Positions 17,056 through 26,698 are shown, counted from the first letter of the stretch. The stretch: 64,000 nt of DNA from Paraglaciecola mesophila KMM 241 (GCF_000315015.1 NZ_BAEP01000054.1:175109-239108), one strand, 5' to 3'. A program made the numbers and translations. Notes: generated by a model from the sequence alone, not told the origin.

Positions 17056-19085
17056 GATTGAGACTCCACTGCATCTTGAGAAGCTAGCGCTTCTGGCGCG
17101 TTCACTTTTGCTTTGTGTTTAACGACTTTCTTGCTCGCTAGTTTTTGCATGCGATAACGCTTATCTGAAATAGACAAAATGCCACCAAATCCCATGATGA
17201 AAGCGCCAGCCCAAATCCAGTTTACGAACGGTTTTACGTAGATGCGCAAAGCCCAATCGCCATCGTCAAGTTGCTCGCCAAGGGCCACGAACAAGTCCCG
17301 GTGAATATTCGAATCAATCCCAGCTTCAGTCATCACATTGCGCTGAACCGTGTAAATACGTTTTTCAGCTTCTAGGTTAGCGACTACTTCACCGTCTTGT
17401 TTCGCCACTACATGCGCTTGATAGCCCGTATAATTCGGCCCTTTAACATTACTTACACCATTAAAGGTAAAGTCATAACCCATGAGTTGAACGGTTTCGC
17501 CATACGCCATGCGCACGTGTTTTTCTTGGTTGTAGTTACTCACCAAAGTGATACCAATAATACTGACAGCGAAGCCTAAGTGGCCGACCACCATGCCCCA
17601 ATGGCTAGGCGTCAATTTACCCAAGGCCGAGAAAATCGGTTGTTGTGACAGTTTTTTATCAGCATTAATGCGTTGGTGTATTTCCATGATCGTGGTGACC
17701 ACAATCCAGAACCCCATAACCATGCCTAACGCCGCCATGTAGGACGTTTGCTCGAAATTCGCAGTTACCAATATCGCAGCAGACAAGCTCAGTGCAAACG
17801 CAATCAACAACTGCTTATACAGCGCCGAGGGTGCTTGATTCTTCCAGCGTGACAATGGCCCGATGCCCATCAGTAATACAAATGGCACAATCAAATAGCT
17901 AAACATTTGATTAAAGAAAGGGGCGCCTATAGAAATAGACCCCAGGCCTAACTCTTTGTGCACTAGTGGTAAAAGTGTTCCTAATAACACCACCAAACAG
18001 GCCGCGGTCAGAAACACGTTGTTCCCAGCGAGCATCACCTCACGAGAGAATAACTGGTAACGCCCAGCGCCTTTTAGCTGTGGTGCACGTAATGCAAACA
18101 GCAATAAAGAGCCACCTATTACCACCACCAACAAGCCAAGAATAAACATGCCGCGGCTTGGATCACTGGCAAAGGAATGCACTGATACCAAAATACCTGA
18201 GCGCACCAAAAACGTTCCAAGTAGGCTCAGTGAGAATGCTGCGATCGCCAGTAATACTGTCCACGATTTAAATACTTTGCGTTTTTCGGTCACCGCCAAG
18301 CTGTGCATTAAAGCTGTGCCAACAAGCCAAGGCATAAACGAGGCATTTTCGACAGGATCCCAGAACCACCATCCGCCCCAACCAAGTTCGTAATACGCCC
18401 ACCAACTGCCTAGTGCGATCCCTACGGTCAGAAACGACCATGCAGCAATCGTCCATGGGCGAGACCAGCGCGCCCAGGTTGAGTCTAACTGCCCAGAAAT
18501 TAACGCGGCTAAGGCGAACGCGAAGGCGACAGAAAACCCAACATAGCCCATATACAACATAGGCGGGTGAATGATCATGCCAAAGTCTTGCAACAGCGGG
18601 TTTAAGTCACGTCCATCAACAGGGTAGAACGGCAACAACACATCAAACGGATTCGAAGTGAGTAGCATAAATAAGTAAAAGCCGATGGCGACCATACCAA
18701 GAATAGACAACACACGGGCGACCATTTTCAGCTCTATCGCTTTACTGAATAAGGCGACGGCCACAGTCCAAATTGAAAAGATCATCACCCACAGCAAAAA
18801 CGAACCTTCGTGCCCGCCCCACACAGCTGTGTATTTATAAACAAGCGGTAATGTACTGTTAGAAGTACTCGCCACATACGCTAGGCTAAAGTCATCATGC
18901 ACAAATGCCCAGGTTAAACAGATATAAGCAAACAGCGTAAAGGCGAACATCCCAATGGCGAGAGGTTTAGCCATTTGCATCAGTTTTAAGTGGTCTTTTT
19001 GTGCGCCCCACAAAGGATAAATAGCGAGCGATATCGCCATTAGCAATGCTAAAACAAGAGAGATATTTCCTAGCTCAGCAACCAT
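17052..19085 (-). CDS. ccmF: Cytochrome c haem lyase subunit CcmF
   Basis: A 677-residue polytopic protein that ligates haem from CcmE to apocytochrome c. The WWD haem-handling motif is WGGWWFWDPVENASF at 236-250, flanked by conserved periplasmic His (for example GGHEGSF at 90-96 and IIHPPMLYMGY at 171-181). About 14-15 membrane segments can be followed, with the large C-terminal periplasmic domain (NYNQEKHVRMAYGETVQL and onward) before a last membrane segment. Length is normal. It begins one base after ccmE ends. Confidence 0.96.
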   Translation of the reverse strand: MVAELGNISLVLALLMAISLAIYPLWGAQKDHLKLMQMAKPLAIGMFAFTLFAYICLTWAFVHDDFSLAYVASTSNSTLPLVYKYTAVWGGHEGSFLLWVMIFSIWTVAVALFSKAIELKMVARVLSILGMVAIGFYLFMLLTSNPFDVLLPFYPVDGRDLNPLLQDFGMIIHPPMLYMGYVGFSVAFAFALAALISGQLDSTWARWSRPWTIAAWSFLTVGIALGSWWAYYELGWGGWWFWDPVENASFMPWLVGTALMHSLAVTEKRKVFKSWTVLLAIAAFSLSLLGTFLVRSGILVSVHSFASDPSRGMFILGLLVVVIGGSLLLFALRAPQLKGAGRYQLFSREVMLAGNNVFLTAACLVVLLGTLLPLVHKELGLGSISIGAPFFNQMFSYLIVPFVLLMGIGPLSRWKNQAPSALYKQLLIAFALSLSAAILVTANFEQTSYMAALGMVMGFWIVVTTIMEIHQRINADKKLSQQPIFSALGKLTPSHWGMVVGHLGFAVSIIGITLVSNYNQEKHVRMAYGETVQLMGYDFTFNGVSNVKGPNYTGYQAHVVAKQDGEVVANLEAEKRIYTVQRNVMTEAGIDSNIHRDLFVALGEQLDDGDWALRIYVKPFVNWIWAGAFIMGFGGILSISDKRYRMQKLASKKVVKHKAKVNAPEALASQDAVESQS

Positions 19086-19086
19086 A

Positions 19087-19581
19087 TTAACCGCTCACTT
19101 TTGGTGTTGAGTATGCTTGTTCAGGCTTTACGTGCTTGATGCCTTTCATTTTTTCAGCCAACTCTGGGGGCATGTATTCTTCATCGTGTTTTGCCAGCAC
19201 CTCATGCGCTTCAATATGATTCGAAGCCGTCAATACGCCAGTGGCAACAATACCCTGCCCTTCACGGAATAAGTCAGGTAATAACCCTTGATAACTGACG
19301 GTCACCGCTGGCCCTGTGTCTACTAAATCAAAACTTACCGCCAAGCTGTCATTGTCACGCTTTACAGAGCCGGGAACCACCATACCGCCAATACGTAAGC
19401 GCTGGCCTACTTGAGGGATTTCCTTTGCCTGGCCAATTTGCTTACCGTCGATGACTTCCGAAGGCGTGTAAAACAAATCAATGTTTTGACTCAGGGCATA
19501 AAGCATTAAGCCGATTGCTGCGCCGATTACCAATACGATAGCGGATATCACTATCAGGCGTTTTTGACGTCTAGGGTTCAT
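19087..19581 (-). CDS. ccmE: Haem chaperone CcmE
   Basis: A 164-residue periplasmic haem carrier anchored by an N-terminal membrane helix (about 9-29). The OB-fold core has [20 protein letters not shown] and [17 protein letters not shown]. The haem-binding histidine is His132 in [13 protein letters not shown], equivalent to E. coli His130. It overlaps ccmD by 4 bases. Confidence 0.96.
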   Translation of the reverse strand: MNPRRQKRLIVISAIVLVIGAAIGLMLYALSQNIDLFYTPSEVIDGKQIGQAKEIPQVGQRLRIGGMVVPGSVKRDNDSLAVSFDLVDTGPAVTVSYQGLLPDLFREGQGIVATGVLTASNHIEAHEVLAKHDEEYMPPELAEKMKGIKHVKPEQAYSTPKVSG

Positions 19582-19814
19582 TTGTTTACTTCCTCGTTTT
19601 GTAGCGACGCTTGCGCTGCAGCAGTCGCCTTCGCCGCTTTAATACGCGTTTTTCGGGCCTGCTCTTTTTCAACGGCATTAAATAATACTTTTTTTTGCCG
19701 AACTGCATCAAAAGCGAGAACAGCTAGCGCCATCAGACTAACGCCGAAAGACAGCCACACATAGAATCCGTAACCGCCCATATTTAAAAATGCACTAACA
19801 CTTTCAAACTGCAT
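19578..19814 (-). CDS. ccmD: Haem exporter subunit CcmD
   Basis: A 78-residue single-pass membrane protein. [24 protein letters not shown] is the typical CcmD N-terminal region and helix, and the rest is a strongly basic/acidic coiled tail. It holds CcmE in the CcmABC complex during haem release. It lies 3 bases after ccmC and overlaps ccmE by 4. Confidence 0.9.
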   Translation of the reverse strand: MQFESVSAFLNMGGYGFYVWLSFGVSLMALAVLAFDAVRQKKVLFNAVEKEQARKTRIKAAKATAAAQASLQNEEVNK

Positions 19815-19817
19815 GCA

Positions 19818-20564
19818 TTATTTCCTCTTCGTTTGAGTAACTAACGATTGAACCCAAGGGCGATGCAGCTCACGACGTAATATTTCGTTCTGTAAGCGCC
19901 GAATGAATATAGCGCCCATCACCAACGCCAGTCCCAGAATGCTTATCAACAAAGGCCAGAGCATTTCCGGCGCAACGGATGGCTTATCGAATTTAGTGAT
20001 ACTCGCGCCTTGATGTAAGGTATTCCACCACTCCACAGAAAAATGAATAATAGGCAAATTGATTACGCCTACCAGTGCCATCACACCTGCGGCTTTGCCT
20101 GCCTGCTGCTTATCCTCAAATGAGGCATACAAAGAAATAACGCCCAAGTACAAAAATAATAAAATCAACTCAGAAGTTAAGCGCGCATCCCATACCCACC
20201 AAGTGCCCCACATGGGTTTACCCCAGGCAGCGCCGGTGAACAACGCGATAAAAGTCACTACTGCCCCAATTGGCGCTAGCGCTATCATGGCCATAAATGC
20301 AGTACGCACCTGCCAAACCAACCCTATAAAAGCTGAAATCGCCATCGCACTATATGCACCCATAGATAAAATCGCGCTAGGCACGTGAATATAGATAATC
20401 CGGAAGGAATCCCCTTGCTGATAATCAGAGGGAGCAAAAGCAAGGCCCCATATCATCCCAACAGTAAAAGAAATGAAAGCTGAAATGACAAACCAAGGTA
20501 GTAAGCGCTCACATAGCTGGTAAGCATTTTGGGTTTTCGCATAGGGATGTAACCATTTCCACAT
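19818..20564 (-). CDS. ccmC: Haem exporter membrane protein CcmC
   Basis: A 248-residue, six-helix protein that presents haem to CcmE. The WWD motif WGTWWVWD is at residues 119-126, followed by ARLTSELILLFLYLG; the conserved periplasmic His are in IIYIHVPSA and NTLHQGAS. Length is normal. Its start overlaps the ccmB stop by one base. Confidence 0.95.
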   Translation of the reverse strand: MWKWLHPYAKTQNAYQLCERLLPWFVISAFISFTVGMIWGLAFAPSDYQQGDSFRIIYIHVPSAILSMGAYSAMAISAFIGLVWQVRTAFMAMIALAPIGAVVTFIALFTGAAWGKPMWGTWWVWDARLTSELILLFLYLGVISLYASFEDKQQAGKAAGVMALVGVINLPIIHFSVEWWNTLHQGASITKFDKPSVAPEMLWPLLISILGLALVMGAIFIRRLQNEILRRELHRPWVQSLVTQTKRK

Positions 20565-21232
20565 CAGTTTTGACTCACTCGTAATGCGTAGGCAATAGCG
20601 AAGGGCGCCAAAGCCAAGGAGATTAAGAACATTGCACCAATAATGGCTAATTGTGCCGTATACGGTAATTGTAATGACGCAGCTTCTACCGCTGCAGTAG
20701 CAAAAATAAGTAACGGAATAAACACCGGCAATAGCAGCAGCGCTAATAACACGCCCCCTCGATTAAGCCCTAGGGTTAATCCGACGGCAATTGCCCCCAC
20801 TAAACTCAACAGTGGCGTACCCAATAAGAGCGTACTTAACAACGCCCAATACATTGGCTCAGTTAGATTTAAAAAAAGCGCTAAAAGAGGTGATAACAAC
20901 AAAAGTGGAACAATACTGGTGAGCCAATGGGTAAACACTTTAACCAATGCCACAAACGGCAATGGCGTGGCTGACAACATTATTTGCTCAAGTGAGCCAT
21001 CGTTATAATCATCTTTAAACAAACGCTCCATACCGAGCAACGAGGATAATATCGCTGCAACCCATATCACTCCAGGCCCAACCTTTTGCAACGTAGCTGG
21101 GTTTGGCCCGATGCCCAAAGGAAACAAGCTTATTACCAATATGAAAAACATCATTGGCTGCATCAGCTCTGAACGCTGGCGATAGGCCAAAGCCAAATCA
21201 CGGGCGAATATCGCTTTTAGTGCAATTCTCAT
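20564..21232 (-). CDS. ccmB: Haem exporter membrane protein CcmB
   Basis: A six-helix membrane subunit of the CcmAB ABC complex that releases holo-CcmE. The start at 21232 (ATG, MRIALKAIFARDLALAYRQRSELMQP) is chosen because it gives the usual 222-residue length and a 4-base ATGA overlap with ccmA. The longer frame to 21307 only adds codons that lie inside ccmA. The motifs PLGIGPNP, WVAAILSSLLGMERLFKDDYNDGSLEQ and HWLTSIVPLLLLSP are typical of CcmB. Confidence 0.94.
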   Translation of the reverse strand: MRIALKAIFARDLALAYRQRSELMQPMMFFILVISLFPLGIGPNPATLQKVGPGVIWVAAILSSLLGMERLFKDDYNDGSLEQIMLSATPLPFVALVKVFTHWLTSIVPLLLLSPLLALFLNLTEPMYWALLSTLLLGTPLLSLVGAIAVGLTLGLNRGGVLLALLLLPVFIPLLIFATAAVEAASLQLPYTAQLAIIGAMFLISLALAPFAIAYALRVSQN

Positions 21233-21858
21233 ATGCGATATTCCAACTGCAACTCTTTTGTTGGGTAATCTACATCTAACGCTTGATGAGATGTCATTAC
21301 CACACACCCACCTTGCTGCAAATGCTCAATAATTCGAGTGTTTAACAGCGCAATCCCTTGTACGTCTAGCGCAGTGAATGGTTCATCTAAAATCCATACA
21401 GTGGCAGCGGTTTTTAACCAAAATCTCGCCAATGCAACACGTCTTTGCTGTCCTGCCGATAAATTACTCACCGGTACATCTTCTAAACCCACTAACCCTA
21501 GTACACTCAAAATATCGTAGATTGCGTTTTTAGTTGTCATCACGTTGTGCTGACAACACCAATACATTAAATTCTCAAGTGGGTTTAAACTGCGGTTAAT
21601 GCCTAAAGCATGGCCAAAATAGAGTAAGTCACTTTGGTAAGTCTCACGATTTTGCATAATGTTTTGCCCACGGTACGCAACCGAGCCGCTGTCAGCGTTT
21701 ACTAATCCGGTTAATACTCTCAACAGACTTGTTTTGCCCGCACCATTTGGCCCCTTGATATACATCAAATCCCCCGCAGAAACAGAGATATTTATCTCAT
21801 CAAACAGCAGCCTATCGCGCTTTGAAACAGATAATTGATGGGCAGAAAGTAGCGGCAA
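21229..21858 (-). CDS. ccmA: Haem exporter ATP-binding protein CcmA
   Basis: A 209-residue ABC ATPase, first gene of the ccm operon. Walker A is GPNGAGKT at 36-43, the signature LSAGQQ at 133-138, and Walker B WILDEP at 155-160, followed by FTALD. The short length and the SAGQQRRVALARFWL context are characteristic of CcmA. ATP hydrolysis by CcmA frees haem-loaded CcmE from CcmCD. It is divergent from the FliK-like gene across 633 bases. Confidence 0.95.
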   Translation of the reverse strand: MPLLSAHQLSVSKRDRLLFDEINISVSAGDLMYIKGPNGAGKTSLLRVLTGLVNADSGSVAYRGQNIMQNRETYQSDLLYFGHALGINRSLNPLENLMYWCCQHNVMTTKNAIYDILSVLGLVGLEDVPVSNLSAGQQRRVALARFWLKTAATVWILDEPFTALDVQGIALLNTRIIEHLQQGGCVVMTSHQALDVDYPTKELQLEYRI

Positions 21859-22491
21859 AACAGTCCCTAGGTAAACAAATAGTTAGACAAAAAAACGCTG
21901 TGATAATACCACAGCCCGACAATCTGGAATACTCAGAAAATAAAAATAAGTCGTATCAATTCATGTACTAAAGTTGCTATTTTAAGGTACTAAAGAATGA
22001 ATCGAATAAAAACGCCATCACTTTGATAACGATATTAAAGGCAGCAATGTGAATCCCATCGGTGGTATGCACCAGTCATATAGTGCCCATAGTCAAAAAA
22101 CGCTGTTAATTCCCGTGCTAGTGCAAGACTAAAAGACCCTAAGAGCTACAGGGTTGGAATAATACCATTCCCCGTTAATAACCTGATCAATCAGCTAGAG
22201 CTTAAAAGGGCTTAACCAAGGCACATGACTGACAGCTCTTTATTAAAAGACAACTAGCTCTTTTGAAGTCATGCAACGCAGTGTAAGTCCTTTTAAACTC
22301 GCCTGACAGGAATTCCCCAGCGGCTTTTGCTCTGCGATATCACTATTTGAAAGGGAATTACCCTTACTATATAGCAACGCATTATCCAAAAACCGCTGGA
22401 CGCATTCTGAGGGGTACTTATTAATGCGGATTGGTATAAGAGCATGCTACATTTAAATTAATATTATTCGCTAACAGCCGATATACGATAT
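21859..22491. other. Gene-free spacer between ccmA and the FliK-like gene
   Basis: A 633-base divergent intergenic stretch with no credible reading frame. Most of its second half is the inverted-repeat element described separately. The rest must hold the promoters of the ccm operon and of the FliK-like gene, but no strong -35/-10 pair was evident to me. Confidence 0.6.
22162..22437. mobile_element. MITE-like element with 20-bp terminal inverted repeats
   Basis: The left end ATACCATTCCCCGTTAATAA (22162-22181) matches the reverse complement of the right end at 22418-22437 (ATACCAATCCGCATTAATAA) at 17 of 20 positions. The 276-base interior has no reading frame. Size, lack of coding capacity and terminal inverted repeats fit a non-autonomous miniature element, and ends of this kind look familiar from Alteromonadales intergenic DNA. 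No clear target-site duplication could be fixed. Only one copy was noticed in this window, so a repetitive nature is inferred. Confidence 0.5.
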
Positions 22492-25113
22492 ATGTCAGAT
22501 AGCCCCCCTATTTCCTCAACGCAGACGGCGCAAGCTACTCAAAAAGCGAAGGTCGCCGCAAGCACCAGTGGGCTAAGTTCAGAGGCCGTCGTCAAGCAAG
22601 TATCACCAGCCCTTGTTACGGTCAGTTCGACGGCGCAAGGTCAGCCTGTTCCGCTAGCTACAAGCGAGATTAAGGGTCACCTCGACCCAAAGCAGCGCTA
22701 TAACGTTAGTGTTACTAGTGATGTTGCCAACACAGCCACTTCTAGTAAGGCAACATCGACTAAAGCAATTTCACAAGCCTCCACCGCAGCTTCACTGTTA
22801 GCGGCTCAGGTTTCGACAGGCTCTCAACCCGCCGTGGGCACTCAACCCGCGGTGGGCTCTCAACAAGCGGTGGGCACTCAACAAGCGATTAACACTCCGG
22901 TCCTAGTATTCACCAGTACCCATACAGCAAATACTAGTCAAATTAATGCTACGATAAACAGCCAGCAATTAGAGCGGATTTTAAGCTTACCACCCAGTCA
23001 AATACAGGCTGCTCGCATTCCTCCGACATTATTGACCTCTCAAGCTCAAGTCGTCGCAATCGATGCTAAGTTTACAACATTAAAGTTTATAAGCTCGGCA
23101 GCTCAGCAAAGCTCGAGTGTGAGTTTATCTATCTCTGCCCCAGCTCCTAATCCTCTCAGAAACGGGGAAATACTCAATGTGCAGCTTAAACCGGTTGGCA
23201 ACCAGTGGCAGATAATACTTAATAGCCATAACAGTGGTTCTCAAGGCATTATCGCCAAAGCGACCAATGATCAGATCTCCCCTGTACTCAAACAGATGCT
23301 TGTTGACGCAGCCTCAAAGATGCCAGCACAAGGCAATACACTACACCCTCGACAGAATGCTTTAAACCCGAATCAATCATCACCTCATATAGCGATTGAT
23401 AGCAAGACTTTGAGTCGCGTTCTGACATCGACTCCAGCCGTGATACGCGAAGCGAATATCGGCGCAATTATTTCACAGCCGAATCTCAATGCTGAGCAGA
23501 ATATTAAAAATAATTTTATATTAATGGCCTCTTTACAAAGTACACCCGCAGCAAAATTACGGCTGGCGATAAGTACAGATGGGGGGGCGGTAATACAAAA
23601 TACTGACATGCTTCACACTGCGACCACAAAACCGGCTGCCCAAATAAACATAACCGAGAAAAATATCAGCAGCATACTCTCATTGTTAAAAACACTAAAT
23701 GTACCAGTGGACCCGCAAACACAAAGAGCACTTCTGCATATTGCTAGTAACAGTGCGGATAAGTCAGCCGCTGCCATCATAGATCCTATGAAGAATTTGC
23801 CCATAGATAAGAAAGACTCAGAGCTACGCTCAAGTAACCAGCCAATAGATAGATCACAAAGCCATATATCAAAGTTAGCGGTATCCGCTGCCTCATCCTT
23901 TCGCCAAGGAATAAATCAATTTCTGAACAACATCACGGGCGAGCAGCAAGTGACTGCAAAGGCTATAAACCCTGCAGCGGCCAATACCATTTTACCAAGT
24001 AGCAGTAAGCCTGAGAGCACCTCAAAATTTACAGCAATACACTCTACTGATAGCACGACAGCTAAAACAACAGCAATTGGCAGTCAACATGAAACTTCAG
24101 TCAACAATGAACAGGTTGAGAAAGCGAATATTGTCGTCCCGCAAATGACAACGAAGGTTAAAGCACAAGCAATAGAGGTGCTACATTCGTTATTACGCGT
24201 TGTACAAGCAAGAGCCGAACAGCCCAGTGAATCATTAACCAGAATAGCCAGCGCGCTAAACGATACGCAGTTTATTGAGGAGCCTGGGGTAAAAGCTCTT
24301 AAAGAAAATGTATTGGAACTAATAAAAAAAAATGTACCTCAAGGTAAAGAGCAAGACGCCAATCAGATACGTCAGCTGTTAACAAACCAAGCACTGAGTT
24401 TAAGTGCCACACAAATTGTAAGTCCAGTTGCCGGACAGGGCATGTTGAGTGGTTTAGTCACGTTAATACAAATATCTCTGGCATCGCGCTTTGCACGCAA
24501 CCAACCTCACCAAAGCGAGAAACTATCCCAAGGGATTAATTCGCTTTTTAGTTCTGAAGCTAGTGCAGTTTCTGGTAAAACGAATAACAGCGCCCCGGTC
24601 AATCCAAAGGGTTTGAATGAGTTTGCTCAGCTAGAACAGAAGCATCAAATTCTACGCGAAATAAGCCGATTATTTGCCGGTCATCAAAGTAGTAAAATTG
24701 GCAATGCCGAGCAACTCCTGCAAGGTCAAGACAGTTTTTACTACACCTTGCCCTCTGCGTTTGGCAACAAACTGCACGATATCGAGCTATTAGTCAGGCG
24801 TGAAAGCGAGTCGTCAAAGGACGGGAAAGAGAATGAAAACGACAACAATCGAATTTGGCATTTGACCATGAAGTTAAGTGCCGGTGATTTGGGTGAGTTG
24901 TTGACCAAAGCTAAATTGCGCCAAGGTACACTAGAGCTAGACTTTTATACCTCAAATGAGCAAACCAAACACCAAGTGATGAACTACCTACCTTTATTCA
25001 ATAAACGCCTGACTGCGTTAGGAATAGAAGTCACGAAAACCCAGTGTCAATTAGGGAAAATCCCTGACACGTTACGCCAACGTCCTTACCACCTGCTGCA
25101 GACTAAAGTTTAG
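22492..25113 (+). CDS. FliK-like flagellar hook-length control family protein
   Basis: An 873-residue protein, very rich in Ser, Thr, Ala and Gln and mostly disordered-looking over about 750 residues, ending in a FliK-type C-terminal domain (RIWHLTMKLSAGDLGELLTKAKLR, GTLELDFYTSNEQTK, NKRLTALGIEV). FliK measures hook length and switches export specificity by touching FlhB. Here the partner is encoded 31 bases downstream as a stand-alone FlhB-C-like protein. In related bacteria such a pair lies between the chemotaxis genes and ccm, so this is probably a second, FliK-like protein and not the main FliK in the fli cluster. Four 18-base repeats encode GSQPAV-type units near residue 110. No strong ribosome binding site precedes the ATG at 22492. 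Confidence 0.72.
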   Translation: MSDSPPISSTQTAQATQKAKVAASTSGLSSEAVVKQVSPALVTVSSTAQGQPVPLATSEIKGHLDPKQRYNVSVTSDVANTATSSKATSTKAISQASTAASLLAAQVSTGSQPAVGTQPAVGSQQAVGTQQAINTPVLVFTSTHTANTSQINATINSQQLERILSLPPSQIQAARIPPTLLTSQAQVVAIDAKFTTLKFISSAAQQSSSVSLSISAPAPNPLRNGEILNVQLKPVGNQWQIILNSHNSGSQGIIAKATNDQISPVLKQMLVDAASKMPAQGNTLHPRQNALNPNQSSPHIAIDSKTLSRVLTSTPAVIREANIGAIISQPNLNAEQNIKNNFILMASLQSTPAAKLRLAISTDGGAVIQNTDMLHTATTKPAAQINITEKNISSILSLLKTLNVPVDPQTQRALLHIASNSADKSAAAIIDPMKNLPIDKKDSELRSSNQPIDRSQSHISKLAVSAASSFRQGINQFLNNITGEQQVTAKAINPAAANTILPSSSKPESTSKFTAIHSTDSTTAKTTAIGSQHETSVNNEQVEKANIVVPQMTTKVKAQAIEVLHSLLRVVQARAEQPSESLTRIASALNDTQFIEEPGVKALKENVLELIKKNVPQGKEQDANQIRQLLTNQALSLSATQIVSPVAGQGMLSGLVTLIQISLASRFARNQPHQSEKLSQGINSLFSSEASAVSGKTNNSAPVNPKGLNEFAQLEQKHQILREISRLFAGHQSSKIGNAEQLLQGQDSFYYTLPSAFGNKLHDIELLVRRESESSKDGKENENDNNRIWHLTMKLSAGDLGELLTKAKLRQGTLELDFYTSNEQTKHQVMNYLPLFNKRLTALGIEVTKTQCQLGKIPDTLRQRPYHLLQTKV
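22819..22890 (+). repeat. Four 18-bp tandem repeats in the FliK-like gene
   Basis: Units at 22819, 22837, 22855 and 22873 encode GSQPAV, GTQPAV, GSQQAV and GTQQAI. The third-position and Ser/Thr alternation suggests that a 36-base pair of units was itself duplicated. Copy change would stay in frame. Confidence 0.85.
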
Positions 25114-25144
25114 CCATGCTAATTCGAATTTAAATAGGTATCCC

Positions 25145-25477
25145 GTGACCGACAATACAGATAAAGACAACTCGAAAGCCAGAAGTGCCGTCGCACTGAA
25201 ACACCATGAAGGTGATAAAAAGAATGCGCCTCAGGTGGTTGCAAAAGGCTTCGGCGACTTAGCAGATGAAATCATTACACTGGCGAAAGAAAGTGGTGTT
25301 TTGATCCACGAAGATCCGTACTTAAGTGAATTTTTAGCGAGTTTGGATTTAGGTCAAGAAATCCCAGAAGAGCTATACCACGTGATTGCCGAACTCATCA
25401 GCTTCTCTTACGTCCTGCAGGGCAAATACCCAGAGAGCTGGGCAAAGGATTACAACAAGGTGTCGAAAAAGGTATAA
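25145..25477 (+). CDS. Stand-alone FlhB C-terminal-domain-like protein
   Basis: A 110-residue soluble protein that aligns by eye with the part of FlhB/YscU just after the NPTH autocleavage site: RSAVALKHHEGDKKNAPQVV, then AKGFGDLADEIITLAKESGV, then EIPEELYHVIAELISF. The NPTH motif and membrane domain are absent, so it corresponds to the cleaved C-terminal fragment. It starts with GTG at 25145 (AGG about 7 bases upstream). Coupled to the FliK-like gene, it probably modulates the export switch of the flagellar type III apparatus. Such small proteins (sometimes called FhlB) are known in other gammaproteobacteria, but the exact role is inferred. Confidence 0.82.
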   Translation: MTDNTDKDNSKARSAVALKHHEGDKKNAPQVVAKGFGDLADEIITLAKESGVLIHEDPYLSEFLASLDLGQEIPEELYHVIAELISFSYVLQGKYPESWAKDYNKVSKKV

Positions 25478-25556
25478 AGACGATGCTACTAATTTACTTT
25501 TTCTATCACGCTTTATTTACAGTTATGTAATTCACTAACCTAGTAACTAAACTACT

Positions 25557-26435
25557 CTATTTAACTTTAAAATTATTTTTAGAAAAGTCGTTTGCTCTAC
25601 TTTTTATCTGAGTAGCTAGGAACAGTAATCGAGGGTAACCGCACAGCTCTTTTAGTAACCGCCCTAACATTCTAGATGTACCTACATTTTTACTGTATGT
25701 ATCTATCAGCTCCTTTCCCTGACCGCCGTAACTGGAAAACTCATCAGGGAAAAAGGCTTTATTTATCATAGGCATAGATTTTCTTAATTTAACAATCTCT
25801 ACCTCTCTACGGCCTAATATACTAGATTCATTAGGTGTCCTTGGGGTCAATACCCAATTCAAATTCAAATTTACAGGAGCAATTGAGTGTACTTCGTGAT
25901 ACCAGTAACGCGGTAAAAAAAGTACATCCCCACTTTCAGTATGAAAATCATAAAAATCATACTTGTCAGGATCATAGGTAAAGTTCTTACCAACAGAACC
26001 AGCAAACATGAAAGGAATATTAGGCAAAGGTGTATTCGGCGAGGTTAATACCCAGCGTTTTTTGCCTATAACTTGCTGATTAAGCCCATGCAAACTATTA
26101 CCGTCGTAGTGAGGTAATGTCACATGTCCCCCTGGTTGCATAAATAAACGCATGGGGGATTTTCGCACGGACATATCCTCTCTAGCTAACAAGGATTTGA
26201 CTATCTCAGGTATGCGGATTGGACCATCGTCTACTAGATCAGAATCGAACCAGCCTGCTTCTCGTTTATTTTCATCACTGAAATTTTCGACAACGTATTC
26301 AGGAGTCAGTATTGCGGAATCAAAAGTTTTCACCCCGCGGATAACAATAGGCTTCTCTGGAAGCAAATATGAGTTTACAAATTCCTCATAGCTTAAATCG
26401 TCAATATTTTTCTTTTCGATCTCTAATTTCATCAC
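25557..26435 (-). CDS. Cupin-like (JmjC fold) Fe(II)/2-oxoglutarate-type oxygenase
   Basis: A 292-residue protein of the cupin_8/JmjC class. The N-terminal part has PIVIRGV, the usual entry strand. The iron-binding facial triad is visible as His109-Tyr-Asp111 (LPHYDG) and His180 (YWYHEVHS), with FLPRYWYHEV the typical second motif. Relatives hydroxylate proteins or small molecules with Fe(II) and 2-oxoglutarate, and several act with tryptophan-halogenase/TonB-receptor clusters. Here it is a single gene with its own spacing on both sides, so no partner can be named. It lacks a signal peptide and is presumably cytoplasmic. Confidence 0.8.
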   Translation of the reverse strand: MMKLEIEKKNIDDLSYEEFVNSYLLPEKPIVIRGVKTFDSAILTPEYVVENFSDENKREAGWFDSDLVDDGPIRIPEIVKSLLAREDMSVRKSPMRLFMQPGGHVTLPHYDGNSLHGLNQQVIGKKRWVLTSPNTPLPNIPFMFAGSVGKNFTYDPDKYDFYDFHTESGDVLFLPRYWYHEVHSIAPVNLNLNWVLTPRTPNESSILGRREVEIVKLRKSMPMINKAFFPDEFSSYGGQGKELIDTYSKNVGTSRMLGRLLKELCGYPRLLFLATQIKSRANDFSKNNFKVK

Positions 26436-26652
26436 ATAATACCTTCGACAATTGTGTCGTTGAATCGCCCTTTAAGAAAGACTTTACCAGCTTACAGATC
26501 AAAGTCTATTCACATAAGGTTGTAGATAAAATATAGCTCAATGGCAGTCGAATAAAAATATCGCTAAAACTCTACCAACTAATAGGTATTTAGTACGAGT
26601 TAGAATTGGCTGCTCAAGGGAGCACTCAAGTGCTTATCTTCTTTATAGGCAC

Positions 26653-26681
26653 AAAAAAAGCCGAACATGTCGGCTTTTTTT
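26653..26681. terminator. Terminator after the PEP-CTERM gene
   Basis: AAAAAAAGCCGA (26653-26664) pairs with TCGGCTTTTTTT (26670-26681) across a 5-base loop. It lies 18 bases past the minus-strand PEP-CTERM stop at 26699 and has A/T tracts on both sides, so it could act in both directions. Confidence 0.88.
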
Positions 26682-26698
26682 ACAAAGTTGAAAATAAC

